In this document: one piece after another, positions 26,744 to 35,561 of the stretch
How positions within the stretch are numbered: position 1 is the first letter of the stretch
How the letters are laid out: each line of letters starts with the position of its first letter
NCBI GenBank assembly: GCA_031292215.1
Contig: JARLHO010000139.1
Coordinates: 1-64,000 of the forward strand
DNA: 64,000 bases
Source: Syntrophobacteraceae bacterium
Lineage (GTDB): Bacteria > Desulfobacterota > Syntrophobacteria > Syntrophobacterales > Syntrophobacteraceae
Reading direction: 5' to 3'
Notes under the pieces: model-generated
What the model saw: the letters and a program-made list of their open reading frames with translations, nothing else
Told to the model about the DNA's origin: nothing
Database searches by the model: none
Program-made: the position numbers and the translations under genes

Positions 26744-26929
26744 AGTCTTTCCTGTTACATCGGGGTGCCCAAATCACGGAAAAGGGACCGGGGTGGGGCG
26801 CTGCTCCCTGCTCCTTGCTTCCCGCTTCTTTTCAGAAGTCTTTCCTGTTACCTCGGAGCGCCCAAAGCAATGAAAGGGTCCGGGGTGCGGTTCTTCTTGC
26901 TTCATGCTCCTCGTTTCCCGCTTCCCGCT
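26744..26929. repeat. Two diverged tandem copies of a ~93-bp unit
   Basis: The stretch AGTCTTTCCTGTTAC at 26744 recurs at 26837, and the following text (TCGG-G-GCCCAAA-CA-GAAA, then CCGGGGTG-GG and GCTTCCCGCTTCT) aligns with scattered substitutions. The two units fill the gap between the protease and the CCA-adding gene. There is no credible coding frame and no known element signature. Confidence 0.65.
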
Positions 26930-26979
26930 TCTTTCTCTGCGGTGGAATTTCAGATTGTTTGCCGCGTGCTCCCGCCAGT

Positions 26980-29649
26980 CTAACACAAGTTTTTCCAGTC
27001 CGGTCTCGTAGCCTTAGGGAAAAGCTCGGGCCATCGGGATACGAGGAAATCGATCTCCTCGCGACGATTGCCGATCTGTTTATTGAGCCTTGCGTCCAGA
27101 AGCTCGTCTAGCACCATGCGGTAAATCGGGCCGGGAACTATTCCCATAGCCTTCAAATCCCTGCCCTGAATCTCGGTCCGGGTGTTTCTGTACCGGTGAA
27201 AATAATGGCTTACGGCCTTTCGCGTCGATTCCTTGTCCGCTCTGCCCATAAGGAAAAGCAATTCCTCGGGCCTAAAGGGCAAAAGGGCCCGGTAGACCTC
27301 GCTTGCCTTTCGGCCGGACAACCCGGGGAAAAAGGACTGGAGCAGCCTGCCGGTGTTTTCCAGCGTCCAGAGCAACCGGTCGCGCTGGTTTTCCGACAAA
27401 AGGAGCCTGTCGCACGCCTTTGCCGCTTCCTCCGGGCCAAGGTTTGAAAAAAGGCCGAGAAGGTAAACGTGCCACCGTTCCAGCGGTTCGTCAAGGAAAC
27501 TCAGCCGGTACCAGGAAATAACCTCGCGGAGCCTTGCGAAAAGCTCCTCCATCTTCCTGTCGAAATTGATCTCAGCGCTTAGAGCGGGCATGACGGCAAA
27601 CTCGGCCATTCGGCGAAGGGCGGGCAGCGGGTCGTCTTCTTCCAAGATGAGCGTTACTTCATGAAAGAGGCGGCGGCCTCCGAGCTTTTGGATCAGCCCC
27701 AACCTAACGGCGTTACGGATAAGCGAGGCGCTCTGTTTGCCGATTTTAAATCCGAAGCGCTGTTCAAAACGGATCGCCCGCAAAATGCGTGTCGGGTCTT
27801 CGATAAAACTTAAGTTGTGAAGGACCCGTACTATTTTTTCTTTAATGTCTCGCTGTCCGCTGAAAAAATCGATCAACTGACCGAACTCGTCGGGGTTTAG
27901 CGCAACGGCCAGGGTGTTTATCGTAAAATCCCTGCGGTAGAGGTCCATTTTGAGCGAGCTAAATTCCACGATCGGCAGGGCGGCCGGGTGCTGATAATAT
28001 TCGAATCTGGCCGAGGCGACGTCCACGGTGTGTCCGTCGGGGAAAACGAGCATCGCCGTGCTAAACTTTCTGTGCAGTTTGACCTTTACCTGGTATTGCT
28101 CCGAAAAAGCCCGGGCAAATTCGATCGCATCTCCTTCAACGACGATGTCAAGGTCGAAATTGGTGCGGCGAAGGAGAAGATCGCGGACAAACCCCCCGAC
28201 CGCGTACGCCCGGTAGTCCATGGTTTCTGCCAGGCGGCCGAATTCCTTTAGCATTCCGATCATGCTCCTGGGGAGCTGTTCGGCCAGAACCGACTGGATG
28301 TTTTTCCTCTTCGACCAGTGGGCCAGCGCTTCCTCGTCGGTGGGCGCCTGTTCCTCGGTGTGGTCGCTTATCATGAAATCGAGCAGATCGCGCCGGGTGA
28401 TCACCCCCAGCAATTTGCCCTCTCCCACGACGGGCAGGATGCGTTGATGGCGCTCGACCAGGTAGGTCTGGATTTCAAGGAGGCTCGCATCGGGTCCGAC
28501 AGAGGCGAAATCGGTATTCATAAATTCGGCCACGGTCTGCCGGGTGAGGCCGTGGAAAAGCGCCTTCTCCAGCACCTGGCGCGAGATCAGTCCCACCAGG
28601 GCCCCGTTTTCCAATACGGGCAAGGCGTTTATGTTGTAGCGCACCATCGTAAGGTGGGCCTCGCCGATTTCCACGCCCGGCTCGGTGCCGATCGGCGGGC
28701 TCGTCATGAGGTTTTCGGCGGCCGGGTAGGGGTGGATGTGCTTTCGAAGCGCTTCCACAAGCTTCTCTTCGGTCTGGACCAGGGTGAGGTCCTTGATGCT
28801 CGCAGATGCCGCGGTCGAATGTCCGCCGCCTCCGAAAATCGATGCCACGGTCGCCACGTTCACCTCCGGGATGCGGCTTCTGGCCACCAGGTAGACGCGG
28901 TCGTCCATGCGGGCCAGGGCGAATACCACATCGAGGTTCTCAATGTCTCGCAGCTTGTGGACCAAAACGGCAAAATCTCCTACGTACCGGTCCACCGAGA
29001 CGGTGGTAAGACACACCTCTACGCCGTTGAAGCTATATTTTTTTGCAGACAGTATCAATTCGTTTAAAAGCGAGACCTGCTCGGCGCTCAGTTCCCGGGT
29101 GACCATGTCCGAGACTACATTCAGATTGGCCCCCGATCGCAGCAGGAAGGCGGCGGCTTCGAAATCCTCAGGGGTCGTGTTGCTAAACGTAAAGGACCCC
29201 GTGTCCTCGAACACCCCCAGGCTCATAATGGTCGCCTCTTCGGGCGAAACCTCTATGCCCCGCTCAACGAAGAGCCCAGCGAAGAGCGTCACCGTGGAAC
29301 CGACGTTTTTTACAATCGATTGGTCTGCCCTCACGTCGTCTTCGGCATCCGGGTGATGGTCGTAGACGTGGACTTCCATGCCGGGCTTATTTAAGATATC
29401 CGCAAACTTGCCGATCCTCGAAGACTGCCTGGTGTCGACGAGGATGAGGCGCGTCACCTGTTCTATGTCGATGTCTCGAAGCCGCTTAAAGCCGTAAATA
29501 TAGACCGTCGATCTGATGAAATACTCCCTGAGAGTGCGCTCCTGCGAACCGGGAAAGACCAGCAGCGCTTCGGGATAGAGCTTTTTTGCCGCAATCATCG
29601 AACCCATTGCGTCAAAGTCGGCGTTCATGTGGGTGGTGATAACTTCCAT
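26980..29649 (-). CDS. DHH-CBS-CCA-adding multidomain tRNA nucleotidyltransferase
   Basis: An 889-residue fusion. Residues 1-300 form a DHH/DHHA1 phosphoesterase (NADFDAMGSMIAA, VYDHHPDAEDD, GGGGHSTAASA). Residues about 310-440 form two CBS domains (MVRYNINALPVLENGALVGLI, QRILPVVGEGKLLGVI). From about 470 there is a class II polyA-polymerase/CCA-adding core (AVGGFVRDLLL, NFDLDIVVEGD, RRDFTINTLA, EDPTRILRAIRF). Such fusions, known in Aquifex-like and deltaproteobacterial lineages, act in tRNA 3'-end maturation, with A-adding activity reported for some. The role of the DHH and CBS parts is unclear. Confidence 0.93.
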   Translation of the reverse strand: MEVITTHMNADFDAMGSMIAAKKLYPEALLVFPGSQERTLREYFIRSTVYIYGFKRLRDIDIEQVTRLILVDTRQSSRIGKFADILNKPGMEVHVYDHHPDAEDDVRADQSIVKNVGSTVTLFAGLFVERGIEVSPEEATIMSLGVFEDTGSFTFSNTTPEDFEAAAFLLRSGANLNVVSDMVTRELSAEQVSLLNELILSAKKYSFNGVEVCLTTVSVDRYVGDFAVLVHKLRDIENLDVVFALARMDDRVYLVARSRIPEVNVATVASIFGGGGHSTAASASIKDLTLVQTEEKLVEALRKHIHPYPAAENLMTSPPIGTEPGVEIGEAHLTMVRYNINALPVLENGALVGLISRQVLEKALFHGLTRQTVAEFMNTDFASVGPDASLLEIQTYLVERHQRILPVVGEGKLLGVITRRDLLDFMISDHTEEQAPTDEEALAHWSKRKNIQSVLAEQLPRSMIGMLKEFGRLAETMDYRAYAVGGFVRDLLLRRTNFDLDIVVEGDAIEFARAFSEQYQVKVKLHRKFSTAMLVFPDGHTVDVASARFEYYQHPAALPIVEFSSLKMDLYRRDFTINTLAVALNPDEFGQLIDFFSGQRDIKEKIVRVLHNLSFIEDPTRILRAIRFEQRFGFKIGKQSASLIRNAVRLGLIQKLGGRRLFHEVTLILEEDDPLPALRRMAEFAVMPALSAEINFDRKMEELFARLREVISWYRLSFLDEPLERWHVYLLGLFSNLGPEEAAKACDRLLLSENQRDRLLWTLENTGRLLQSFFPGLSGRKASEVYRALLPFRPEELLFLMGRADKESTRKAVSHYFHRYRNTRTEIQGRDLKAMGIVPGPIYRMVLDELLDARLNKQIGNRREEIDFLVSRWPELFPKATRPDWKNLC

Positions 29650-29719
29650 GGCTGTCAGTGTCGCCTGTTTAGCGCAGTATTTTTTGTCGATCGCTCATCA
29701 CCGTTTACTCTTTCACTGG

Positions 29720-30604
29720 TCATGGCCTGGGGTGATACTTGGAGTGTATTTCCTTTAGCCGTTCCCTGGCGACATGGGTATAGATCTGAGTCGTAGAGAT
29801 ATCCGCATGGCCGAGCATTATCTGGAGCGAGCGAAGGTCCGCGCCGTTTTCCAAAAGGTGTGTCGCAAACGAATGCCTGAGCATGTGAGGGGTAATATTA
29901 CCAGTGATCCCCGCTTTTAGCGCGCAGCTTTTGATTATCTTCCAGATGCCCTGCCTGGAAAGACTCTCTCCCCGGGCATTGAGGAAGACTTCCCGGGCAA
30001 GGCCCTCATTTAACAATGGAGGTCGCCCGTTTTTTAAGTAGTACCGAAGGCTTTGCGCGGCAATTTCTCCCATCGGCACCAGCCGCTCTTTATCTCCCTT
30101 GCCACGCACGCGCACATAGCCGGGTTCCAGGGCGAGCTGGCTTATCTGCAGTTGGGCAACCTCACTCACCCTCAGACCGCACGCGTAGAGCAGTTCGAAC
30201 ATCGCCTTGTCTCTGCCGCCAAGGGGCCGGGAGACATCCGGCTGGGCAAGTAGACTTTCGATTTGCGCCGCAGTCAAGGTCTTGGGCAACTGGGGCCCAA
30301 GTTTTGGGAAATGGACCAGTGACGATGGATTGGACTGGGTTAGCCCCTCTTTTAGCAAAAAGCCGAAAAAAGTGCGCAAGGCCGCCAGCCTGCGAGCACG
30401 CGATCGAGGGGAAAAAGATGTCCCCATACTCTGAATATAGCCGCTTATGCTGTTTTGGGAAACTTCCCCCCAGTTTGAAACGGCTAAATCTTTCAGATAA
30501 TTTTGGAAATGGGCAAGATCGATGGAATAGGCCGAAATCGTGTTCGCGCTAAGTCCTCGCTCGACCGCAAGGTTACTGAGAAAAAGGTCGATTTCGTTTT
30601 CCAT
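29720..30604 (-). CDS. xerD: Tyrosine recombinase XerD/XerC
   Basis: Site-specific recombinase for chromosome dimer resolution. The ATG at 30604 gives 294 residues, the standard length. The N-terminal SAM-like core-binding domain (LSANTISAYSIDLAHFQNYL) precedes a catalytic domain with Arg in YACGLRVSEVAQL, Lys in RGKGDKERLVP, HMLRHSFATHLL, GHADISTTQIYTHV, and the nucleophile Tyr in the last motif. The paralogue (C or D) is not certain. No mobile-element border flanks it, so it is probably the housekeeping copy. Confidence 0.93.
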   Translation of the reverse strand: MENEIDLFLSNLAVERGLSANTISAYSIDLAHFQNYLKDLAVSNWGEVSQNSISGYIQSMGTSFSPRSRARRLAALRTFFGFLLKEGLTQSNPSSLVHFPKLGPQLPKTLTAAQIESLLAQPDVSRPLGGRDKAMFELLYACGLRVSEVAQLQISQLALEPGYVRVRGKGDKERLVPMGEIAAQSLRYYLKNGRPPLLNEGLAREVFLNARGESLSRQGIWKIIKSCALKAGITGNITPHMLRHSFATHLLENGADLRSLQIMLGHADISTTQIYTHVARERLKEIHSKYHPRP

Positions 30605-30749
30605 TTCCGCTCCCCGGGGGCGTCTGCTTCGAAAAGTTTTCTCGCGCGAAGGCGCGAAGACGGGAAGAAGGCCAAGAAGGCCAAGGTGGGCTGCGCTGCG
30701 CTTAGCCCACCCTACGCTCCCATTCACCCATTCACCTATTCACTACGCA

Positions 30750-32396
30750 CTATTCACTGCCTTTTTTGGTCTTGTAGCTCTGGAAGTGGTAGTCTACCAG
30801 AAATGAGGTCTGGACGCCGTCCGCAGTTTTGCGCGTCGATATGAGATCGATATTATGGGTCTTTCCGGCCTCGTCGGCAAAAGAGATTCGGGCGCCGTCG
30901 GCAAAACCTCCCTTATGAAACCAGACCTCGGGTGGCAGGAGCCATGTCTGACCGAAGCGCTCTTCAAATTGTATGAAATCGAGAGCGTCTCGTGGAAATT
31001 GGACGTACAGGCAAAGCTCTTCATTTGTCGCGGGCCGTTTCAGCTTCGATTCGAGAAGAAGACGCCGGGCTTTTAGGTCTTCGTCGGCGATGTCCTGCAG
31101 ACCGCCTTCCTCGATGAGAATTTCCCGCCAGGACTTGCCGTCGGTCCTGCCGCTTTCGAGCACCTTCTTTAGAATCCATTCGGGCGGATCGTAGAATGGA
31201 AAAGGCCCGTATCGACCGAGGAGCAGCCGTTTGAGATCGTCTGAGGGCTTTTCGTAGCGGCCGTTTAAAACGTTGCTCATGGCCGTTGACCAAAGGATCT
31301 GGCTGCCGGGAGTAACGACCCAGATGTTGCCCAGCTCCTTTCGAACCTCGATCACTTCGTTTAACAGGTCGTGGGTGCGCTCCAGGAGGCCGGCTTTTTC
31401 GGCCTGTTCCATGGCCAGGCTCAGTGCGCCTCCCGGGAGCTTGTGTCTTTTTACGGTCGGATCGAACCCGTGAAAGGGGCCGGTGAATGCTTCATAGAGC
31501 CTTCGTTCGCGCTGCAGGATATCGGAGGCGTCCAGGATGGGGGGGATGCTGAGTCCCGGGGTTTTGAAGCCGTAATCGTTTAGGTTCTGAATAGCGGTGA
31601 GCGCCGGCGCCTGGCTGTAGATGCCCCCGTAGCCGTGATCGGAGACCTCGACGATTTTCACCCCTTCCTGCACCGCGGCCACGAGGCGGGCGAGGTCGTT
31701 GCCGTCCGTGTTGTGGCCGTGATAGCAGAGCAGCAGTTCGGGAAACCTTTTTCGGATGGCGCAAACCAGGCTTGCGATACGCGCCGGAGACCCCAGCGCC
31801 GAATGATTCTTTATGCAAAGGATTATGTTTTCGCCAAGAAGCGATAACACCTCTTCGACTTTTTTGGCATAGTAATCATCGGTGTGTTCGCTCCCCGTGC
31901 TAAAGCAGATGCACGGCATGAGAAGCTTGCCTGCCTCCTTTACCGCGTTTGCCGCCACGACCAGGTTGGGAATGTAGTTTAAAAAATCGTACATCCTCCA
32001 GACGTCGATGTATTTGGAAAGAAGCCTGACTGTCATTTCCACCACGTTATCGGGGTAAGGCCGGTAACCAAAGAGGTTTTTCCCCCGGCAAAGACCCTGG
32101 ATAAGCGTGTTGGGCATGGCTTTTCGGACCAGCCGGAGCTTTTCGAACGGGTTTACCTGCTTTTTCATGAGATCCATGTGCACGGTGGCCCCGCCGAATA
32201 TCTCGAAGGCGAAATACCCCGTTGCGTCCCGATAGGGAGCGACCTTGAGGGTCGTCTGAGGCATGATCCGGCACATAAAGTCCGACTGGGAAAGGTCCCG
32301 CTCGTTGTTGGTAAGAAATACTCCGGGCGCGTTGCGCAGGAAATCGAGGATCTCCGCCGTCCGCATCTGTGGTGACACTCTTTGTCGCTCAGCCAT
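30750..32396 (-). CDS. Carboxyltransferase of the pyruvate carboxylase B/OadA superfamily, divergent
   Basis: A 548-residue DRE-TIM barrel related to pyruvate carboxylase subunit B and oxaloacetate decarboxylase alpha. Recognisable points are FEIFGGATVHMDLM, NVVEMTVRLL, IDVWRMYDFLN, a Lys in ILCIKNHSALG and the metal ligands in CYHGHNTDGND. The usual opening DxTxRDxxQS is altered to TNNERDLSQSDF, where the metal-binding Asp of the first motif is not obvious. The next gene upstream is a biotin carboxylase, so the pair forms most of a biotin-dependent carboxylase, but no biotin-carrier domain is seen in either. The substrate is unknown. Confidence 0.85.
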   Translation of the reverse strand: MAERQRVSPQMRTAEILDFLRNAPGVFLTNNERDLSQSDFMCRIMPQTTLKVAPYRDATGYFAFEIFGGATVHMDLMKKQVNPFEKLRLVRKAMPNTLIQGLCRGKNLFGYRPYPDNVVEMTVRLLSKYIDVWRMYDFLNYIPNLVVAANAVKEAGKLLMPCICFSTGSEHTDDYYAKKVEEVLSLLGENIILCIKNHSALGSPARIASLVCAIRKRFPELLLCYHGHNTDGNDLARLVAAVQEGVKIVEVSDHGYGGIYSQAPALTAIQNLNDYGFKTPGLSIPPILDASDILQRERRLYEAFTGPFHGFDPTVKRHKLPGGALSLAMEQAEKAGLLERTHDLLNEVIEVRKELGNIWVVTPGSQILWSTAMSNVLNGRYEKPSDDLKRLLLGRYGPFPFYDPPEWILKKVLESGRTDGKSWREILIEEGGLQDIADEDLKARRLLLESKLKRPATNEELCLYVQFPRDALDFIQFEERFGQTWLLPPEVWFHKGGFADGARISFADEAGKTHNIDLISTRKTADGVQTSFLVDYHFQSYKTKKGSE

Positions 32397-32449
32397 CTTG
32401 TAAAGCTCCTACACGCTTTATCGAGTTTTTAACGGGTCTCCGCCGCCTA

Positions 32450-33883
32450 TCAGGCATAGGGGTTGTAGCCGTAGGCGTTTATCTCCGCCACCAGGCTGGC
32501 CAGTTTGCCCAGCGGGGGAACTTCTTCCTGATAGTCGAGAAGCCGTGGATGTGTTTCAATGTAAGACGTATCAAAGTCCATGTTTATAAAGTCGGGATCG
32601 GTCACGATCTGTTTGTAATACGGGATGGTGGTCTTTACGCCCGCGATGAGGAAGCTGTCAAGGGATCTGCGCAGACGGTCCACGGCTTCTTTCCAGGTAA
32701 AGCCGTAAACGGTGAGCTTGGACAACATCGAATCATAATATCGTGGAATTTCATACCCCTGGTAGACCGCGCCGTCGATTCGCGTCCCATGGCCGCCAGG
32801 GGACTGGTATATCTCGATAAGGCCCGGGTCGGGCATGAAATTGCACTTGGGGTCCTCGGCCGTTATCCTCAACTCGATGGCCGCCCCCCGAAACGTCACG
32901 TCGTCCTGGGTAACCGAAAGGGGGCTTCCGGCGGCGACAAAAAGTTGTTCTCTAACGATATCTATGCCGGTAATCATTTCGGTTACCGTATGTTCCACCT
33001 GGATCCTGGTGTTAACCTCGAGAAAATAATAGTTGTCGTTTGGGTCCAGCAAAAATTCCACCGTCCCCGCACTCAGATAGTTGCAGGCGCGGGCGGCCCT
33101 GACAGCGGTCTGGCAAATCTCTTCGGTTAGCTCTTCGGGCAGAAACGCCGGAGCTATTTCGATCATCTTTTGATGCCGTCTTTGTATCGAACAGTTCCTG
33201 GTCCCCAGGTGGATGACATTTCCATGGCCGTCGGCCAGCACCTGGACCTCGATGTGCCGGGGGTTGGTCAGCCCCTTTTCAAGATAGACATCACCGTTTC
33301 CGAAGGCCATTTGGGCCTCCGAGCGGCCGATTTGGACAAACTTTTCCAGTTCGCCCATATTCTGAGCGGTCCTGATCCCTCGCCCTCCGCCTCCGGCAAC
33401 CGCCTTTACCATGATGGGGAAACGGTGTTTTTCGGCAAATCCGGTCGCAATCCTCTGGCCTTCCTCTCCCGGAGGCAGAACCGAGGTTCCGGGAATCGAG
33501 GGAATCCCAGCCTCCGTCATCACCCGGCGCGCTATCACCTTGCTGCCCATATCGATTATGACCTGCGGGGGAGGTCCCACAAAGACCAGGCCGGCTTCCG
33601 TGCACTGTTTGGAAAAATGGGGGTTTTCGGCAAGAAAACCATACCCGGGGTGTATGGCTTCGGCATGGGTTCTCTGGGCCGCCTGGATGATGCGTTCGAT
33701 GTTTAGATAATCGCGCCTGGGGCCGCTCCCGATGCAGACGGCTTCATCGGCCCGCATGATGTGCATCGAAGTCTTGTCCGTTTCCTCGTAGACGGCCACG
33801 GTCTTTATTCCGAGTTCCTGGGCGGATCTCATAATGCGGATGGCTATCTCGCCCCTGTTTGCTACAAGCAGCTTTTTGAACAT
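32450..33883 (-). CDS. accC: Biotin carboxylase (AccC/PycA type)
   Basis: ATP-grasp enzyme that carboxylates biotin on a carrier. The ATG at 33883 gives 477 residues beginning MFKKLLVANRGEIAIRIMRS, with GGAG upstream. Key motifs are IHPGYGFLAENPHFS, the glycine-rich loop VKAVAGGGGRGIR, HIEVQVLADGHGN, NCSIQRRHQKMIE and the catalytic EVNTRIQVEHTVTE. The C-terminus lacks a biotinyl domain. It is 53 bases upstream of the divergent carboxyltransferase gene, implying a shared complex. acc or pyc identity cannot be separated on sequence alone, so the symbol reflects the subunit type. Confidence 0.93.
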   Translation of the reverse strand: MFKKLLVANRGEIAIRIMRSAQELGIKTVAVYEETDKTSMHIMRADEAVCIGSGPRRDYLNIERIIQAAQRTHAEAIHPGYGFLAENPHFSKQCTEAGLVFVGPPPQVIIDMGSKVIARRVMTEAGIPSIPGTSVLPPGEEGQRIATGFAEKHRFPIMVKAVAGGGGRGIRTAQNMGELEKFVQIGRSEAQMAFGNGDVYLEKGLTNPRHIEVQVLADGHGNVIHLGTRNCSIQRRHQKMIEIAPAFLPEELTEEICQTAVRAARACNYLSAGTVEFLLDPNDNYYFLEVNTRIQVEHTVTEMITGIDIVREQLFVAAGSPLSVTQDDVTFRGAAIELRITAEDPKCNFMPDPGLIEIYQSPGGHGTRIDGAVYQGYEIPRYYDSMLSKLTVYGFTWKEAVDRLRRSLDSFLIAGVKTTIPYYKQIVTDPDFINMDFDTSYIETHPRLLDYQEEVPPLGKLASLVAEINAYGYNPYA

Positions 33884-33962
33884 CGCGCGCTCTCCGTTGC
33901 GGTTTGGTAAAGGGTGGGCCGCAAATTTTAGCGGACCCCACGGCAAAGGGAAAAAAGAATAC

Positions 33963-34049
33963 TCAGGAGCGACAATAATTAAAAAATTCACAATGCGATG
34001 CCGTTTGCTCACATGCTTCTCGCATTTTTTCACAATACTTAAATTTCAT
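33963..34049 (-). CDS. Possible 28-residue cysteine-rich peptide
   Basis: An ATG at 34049 opens a 28-codon frame with four regularly spaced cysteines (YCEKMREACEQTASHC then FNYCRS). It is positioned 79 bases upstream of accC on the same strand. The spacing could suit a metal-binding mini-protein or a leader peptide. There is no good Shine-Dalgarno sequence, and the frame is contained in a longer, non-credible one. Tentative. Confidence 0.3.
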   Translation of the reverse strand: MKFKYCEKMREACEQTASHCEFFNYCRS

Positions 34050-34476
34050 CGTCAGGGCGCCCGAGTCGTGAGGCGCTAGAAACCCTTGAACTTGATCGGG
34101 AACGGGGTGAATCGGCGCGCGTCGCCAGGGCCTCAGAACTAATAGATAAAACTCATTGGGGATGCAAGCAGTATATGCGAAGAAAGAAGGCGGGAAAAGA
34201 AAAAAGTAAACGGCAGGCAAGTATTGCGCGCCTCGTTTTGCGTTTACTTGGGGGGGACGGCTAACCTGCTCTGAAATGTAGCGGGAAGCAAGAAGGACAG
34301 CGTCCCCAATCTTTTGAAGGTTTGGGGGTGTGTCGAGCAAATCCCGTTTACAAAGGGGCGTGAATTGGCATCCGCCGTTTAGGTTACAGGGTAGCCCTTG
34401 GCGCAAACCTTTTGCCCGCCGCCCTCATTTTTTCTTTACATCGAAAAGCTAAAACAGTTATAAGGTTTCATCCTGC
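34050..34476. other. Intergenic between carboxylase operon and tRNA-Trp
   Basis: Apart from the small peptide frame, no gene-like reading is supported. The stretch contains purine-rich (AAGAAAGAAGGCGGGAAAAGAAAAAAG) and pyrimidine-rich segments. The long minus frame through it has no recognisable content. Confidence 0.5.
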
Positions 34477-34553
34477 AGGCCAGTAGCTCTAACGGTTAGA
34501 GCATCGGACTCCAAATCCGAGGGTTGGGGGTTCGAATCCCTCCTGGCCTGCCA
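34477..34553 (+). tRNA. tRNA-Trp (anticodon CCA)
   Basis: The acceptor AGGCCAG pairs with CTGGCCT, the discriminator is G and CCA is encoded (34551-34553). The D-arm is GCTC/GAGC and the anticodon loop CTCCAAA on stem CGGA/TCCG gives anticodon CCA. The T-arm is GGGGGTTCGAATCCC. Confidence 0.95.
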
Positions 34554-34565
34554 GGTAAAATCGAG

Positions 34566-34598
34566 GACTTAGCGGAATAGCCGTTAGGTCATTTTTTT
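34566..34598 (+). terminator. Rho-independent terminator after tRNA-Trp
   Basis: GACTTAGCGG (34566-34575) pairs with CCGTTAGGTC (34581-34590) as a 10-bp stem with two G-U pairs and a 5-base loop, followed by a run of seven T (34592-34598). It lies 12 bases after the tRNA. Confidence 0.85.
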
Positions 34599-34820
34599 CC
34601 TGCACGTCCTGTCCTTAAGTGCAATCTGAAGCCGTTTTTGCCCGTGAATCCTTCAAGCCTGGTAAATATGCTGGTCCATGTTCGAAATAACTTGTGGTGT
34701 GGCGATTTCGAGAACAGGCGCCGCTATTGTGCGGTTATCTCTGCCCCAAAGTCGTTTTTTATCATACTGCTTCCGAACTGGGTTTAAACCGGAAAATAAA
34801 GGCAATTTGAGCTATAATAA

Positions 34821-35561
34821 CTACTTGCCAGAGGCCACAATTGGCTGATACAAAGGGCTGCTGCAAGGTTCAAACCCCGCTGGCCAGGGCGCAACCAGAC
34901 GGCAAAGTAATCTGAGTTGTAAGGGTGCCTGCCTATTAACTTGTTCGACCTTCATCGTGATCGTTTGCGGATCACAAAGCGAGATCAGTTTATGAACGTC
35001 GTCATCGAGATAGCGTGGACAATAGCCTACGATGGTCATAGGATCAGAAGTTCGCAAAGCTAAGGCCTTAAAATCGTAGCTGTTCTGCAGGTCATGCATA
35101 ATAAAAAGCCTGCCGCCCGGGTCGAGACCATTCACTTTCTCGATGACATATTTATCAAGGTGGCTGATTCCATGGCTAAAAAATGAGATTTCGTAATTCC
35201 CATCCGCGGTCGGCGATGGGCAAGCGAACATTTCCAAGGAGTCTGTCGCACGAGCAGCTCCCGTGAGCGCAAGCATTTTTAATTGATTCTGTTCGCTCTT
35301 ATCCATTTTGAGCCAAGAGAGGAAATCGTTGTATTCCGGCCTCGTTTTCGTGAGCAATCTATTACTGAAAAGTGGAAATAACTCCTCGGACTCGTAGACT
35401 TCTTCAAGTCGCTTCATTTTAGGAAAGGGTTCAAAAATTGATGATTCAGATGCTCCCCTAGTATATGAAAATCGATATAGTTTCCCATCGAAGCTCAGCA
35501 TACCGACAGGAAGCCATTTTCTGGTACTTGGTTCCTGCCATGCCAAATACAATCTATTCAT
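34821..35561 (-). CDS. HIRAN-domain protein
   Basis: A 246-residue protein. The N-terminal segment MNRLYLAWQEPSTRKWLPVG and the central part resemble proteins that accompany HipA-like kinases. The C-terminal half carries a HIRAN-like domain (DPMTIVGYCPRYLDDDVHKL, VNRQAPLQLRLLCRL). HIRAN domains bind single-stranded DNA 3' ends in other proteins. Its start overlaps the end of the HipA-like reading by 4 bases (ATGA), so the two were co-translated. With that kinase broken, it may now be an orphan. The role is inferred. Confidence 0.72.
   Translation of the reverse strand: MNRLYLAWQEPSTRKWLPVGMLSFDGKLYRFSYTRGASESSIFEPFPKMKRLEEVYESEELFPLFSNRLLTKTRPEYNDFLSWLKMDKSEQNQLKMLALTGAARATDSLEMFACPSPTADGNYEISFFSHGISHLDKYVIEKVNGLDPGGRLFIMHDLQNSYDFKALALRTSDPMTIVGYCPRYLDDDVHKLISLCDPQTITMKVEQVNRQAPLQLRLLCRLVAPWPAGFEPCSSPLYQPIVASGK

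Noticed and set aside
28318-29067. A 249-codon plus-strand frame
   Set aside because: It lies antisense to the CCA-adding fusion gene, and its composition reflects codon shadows.
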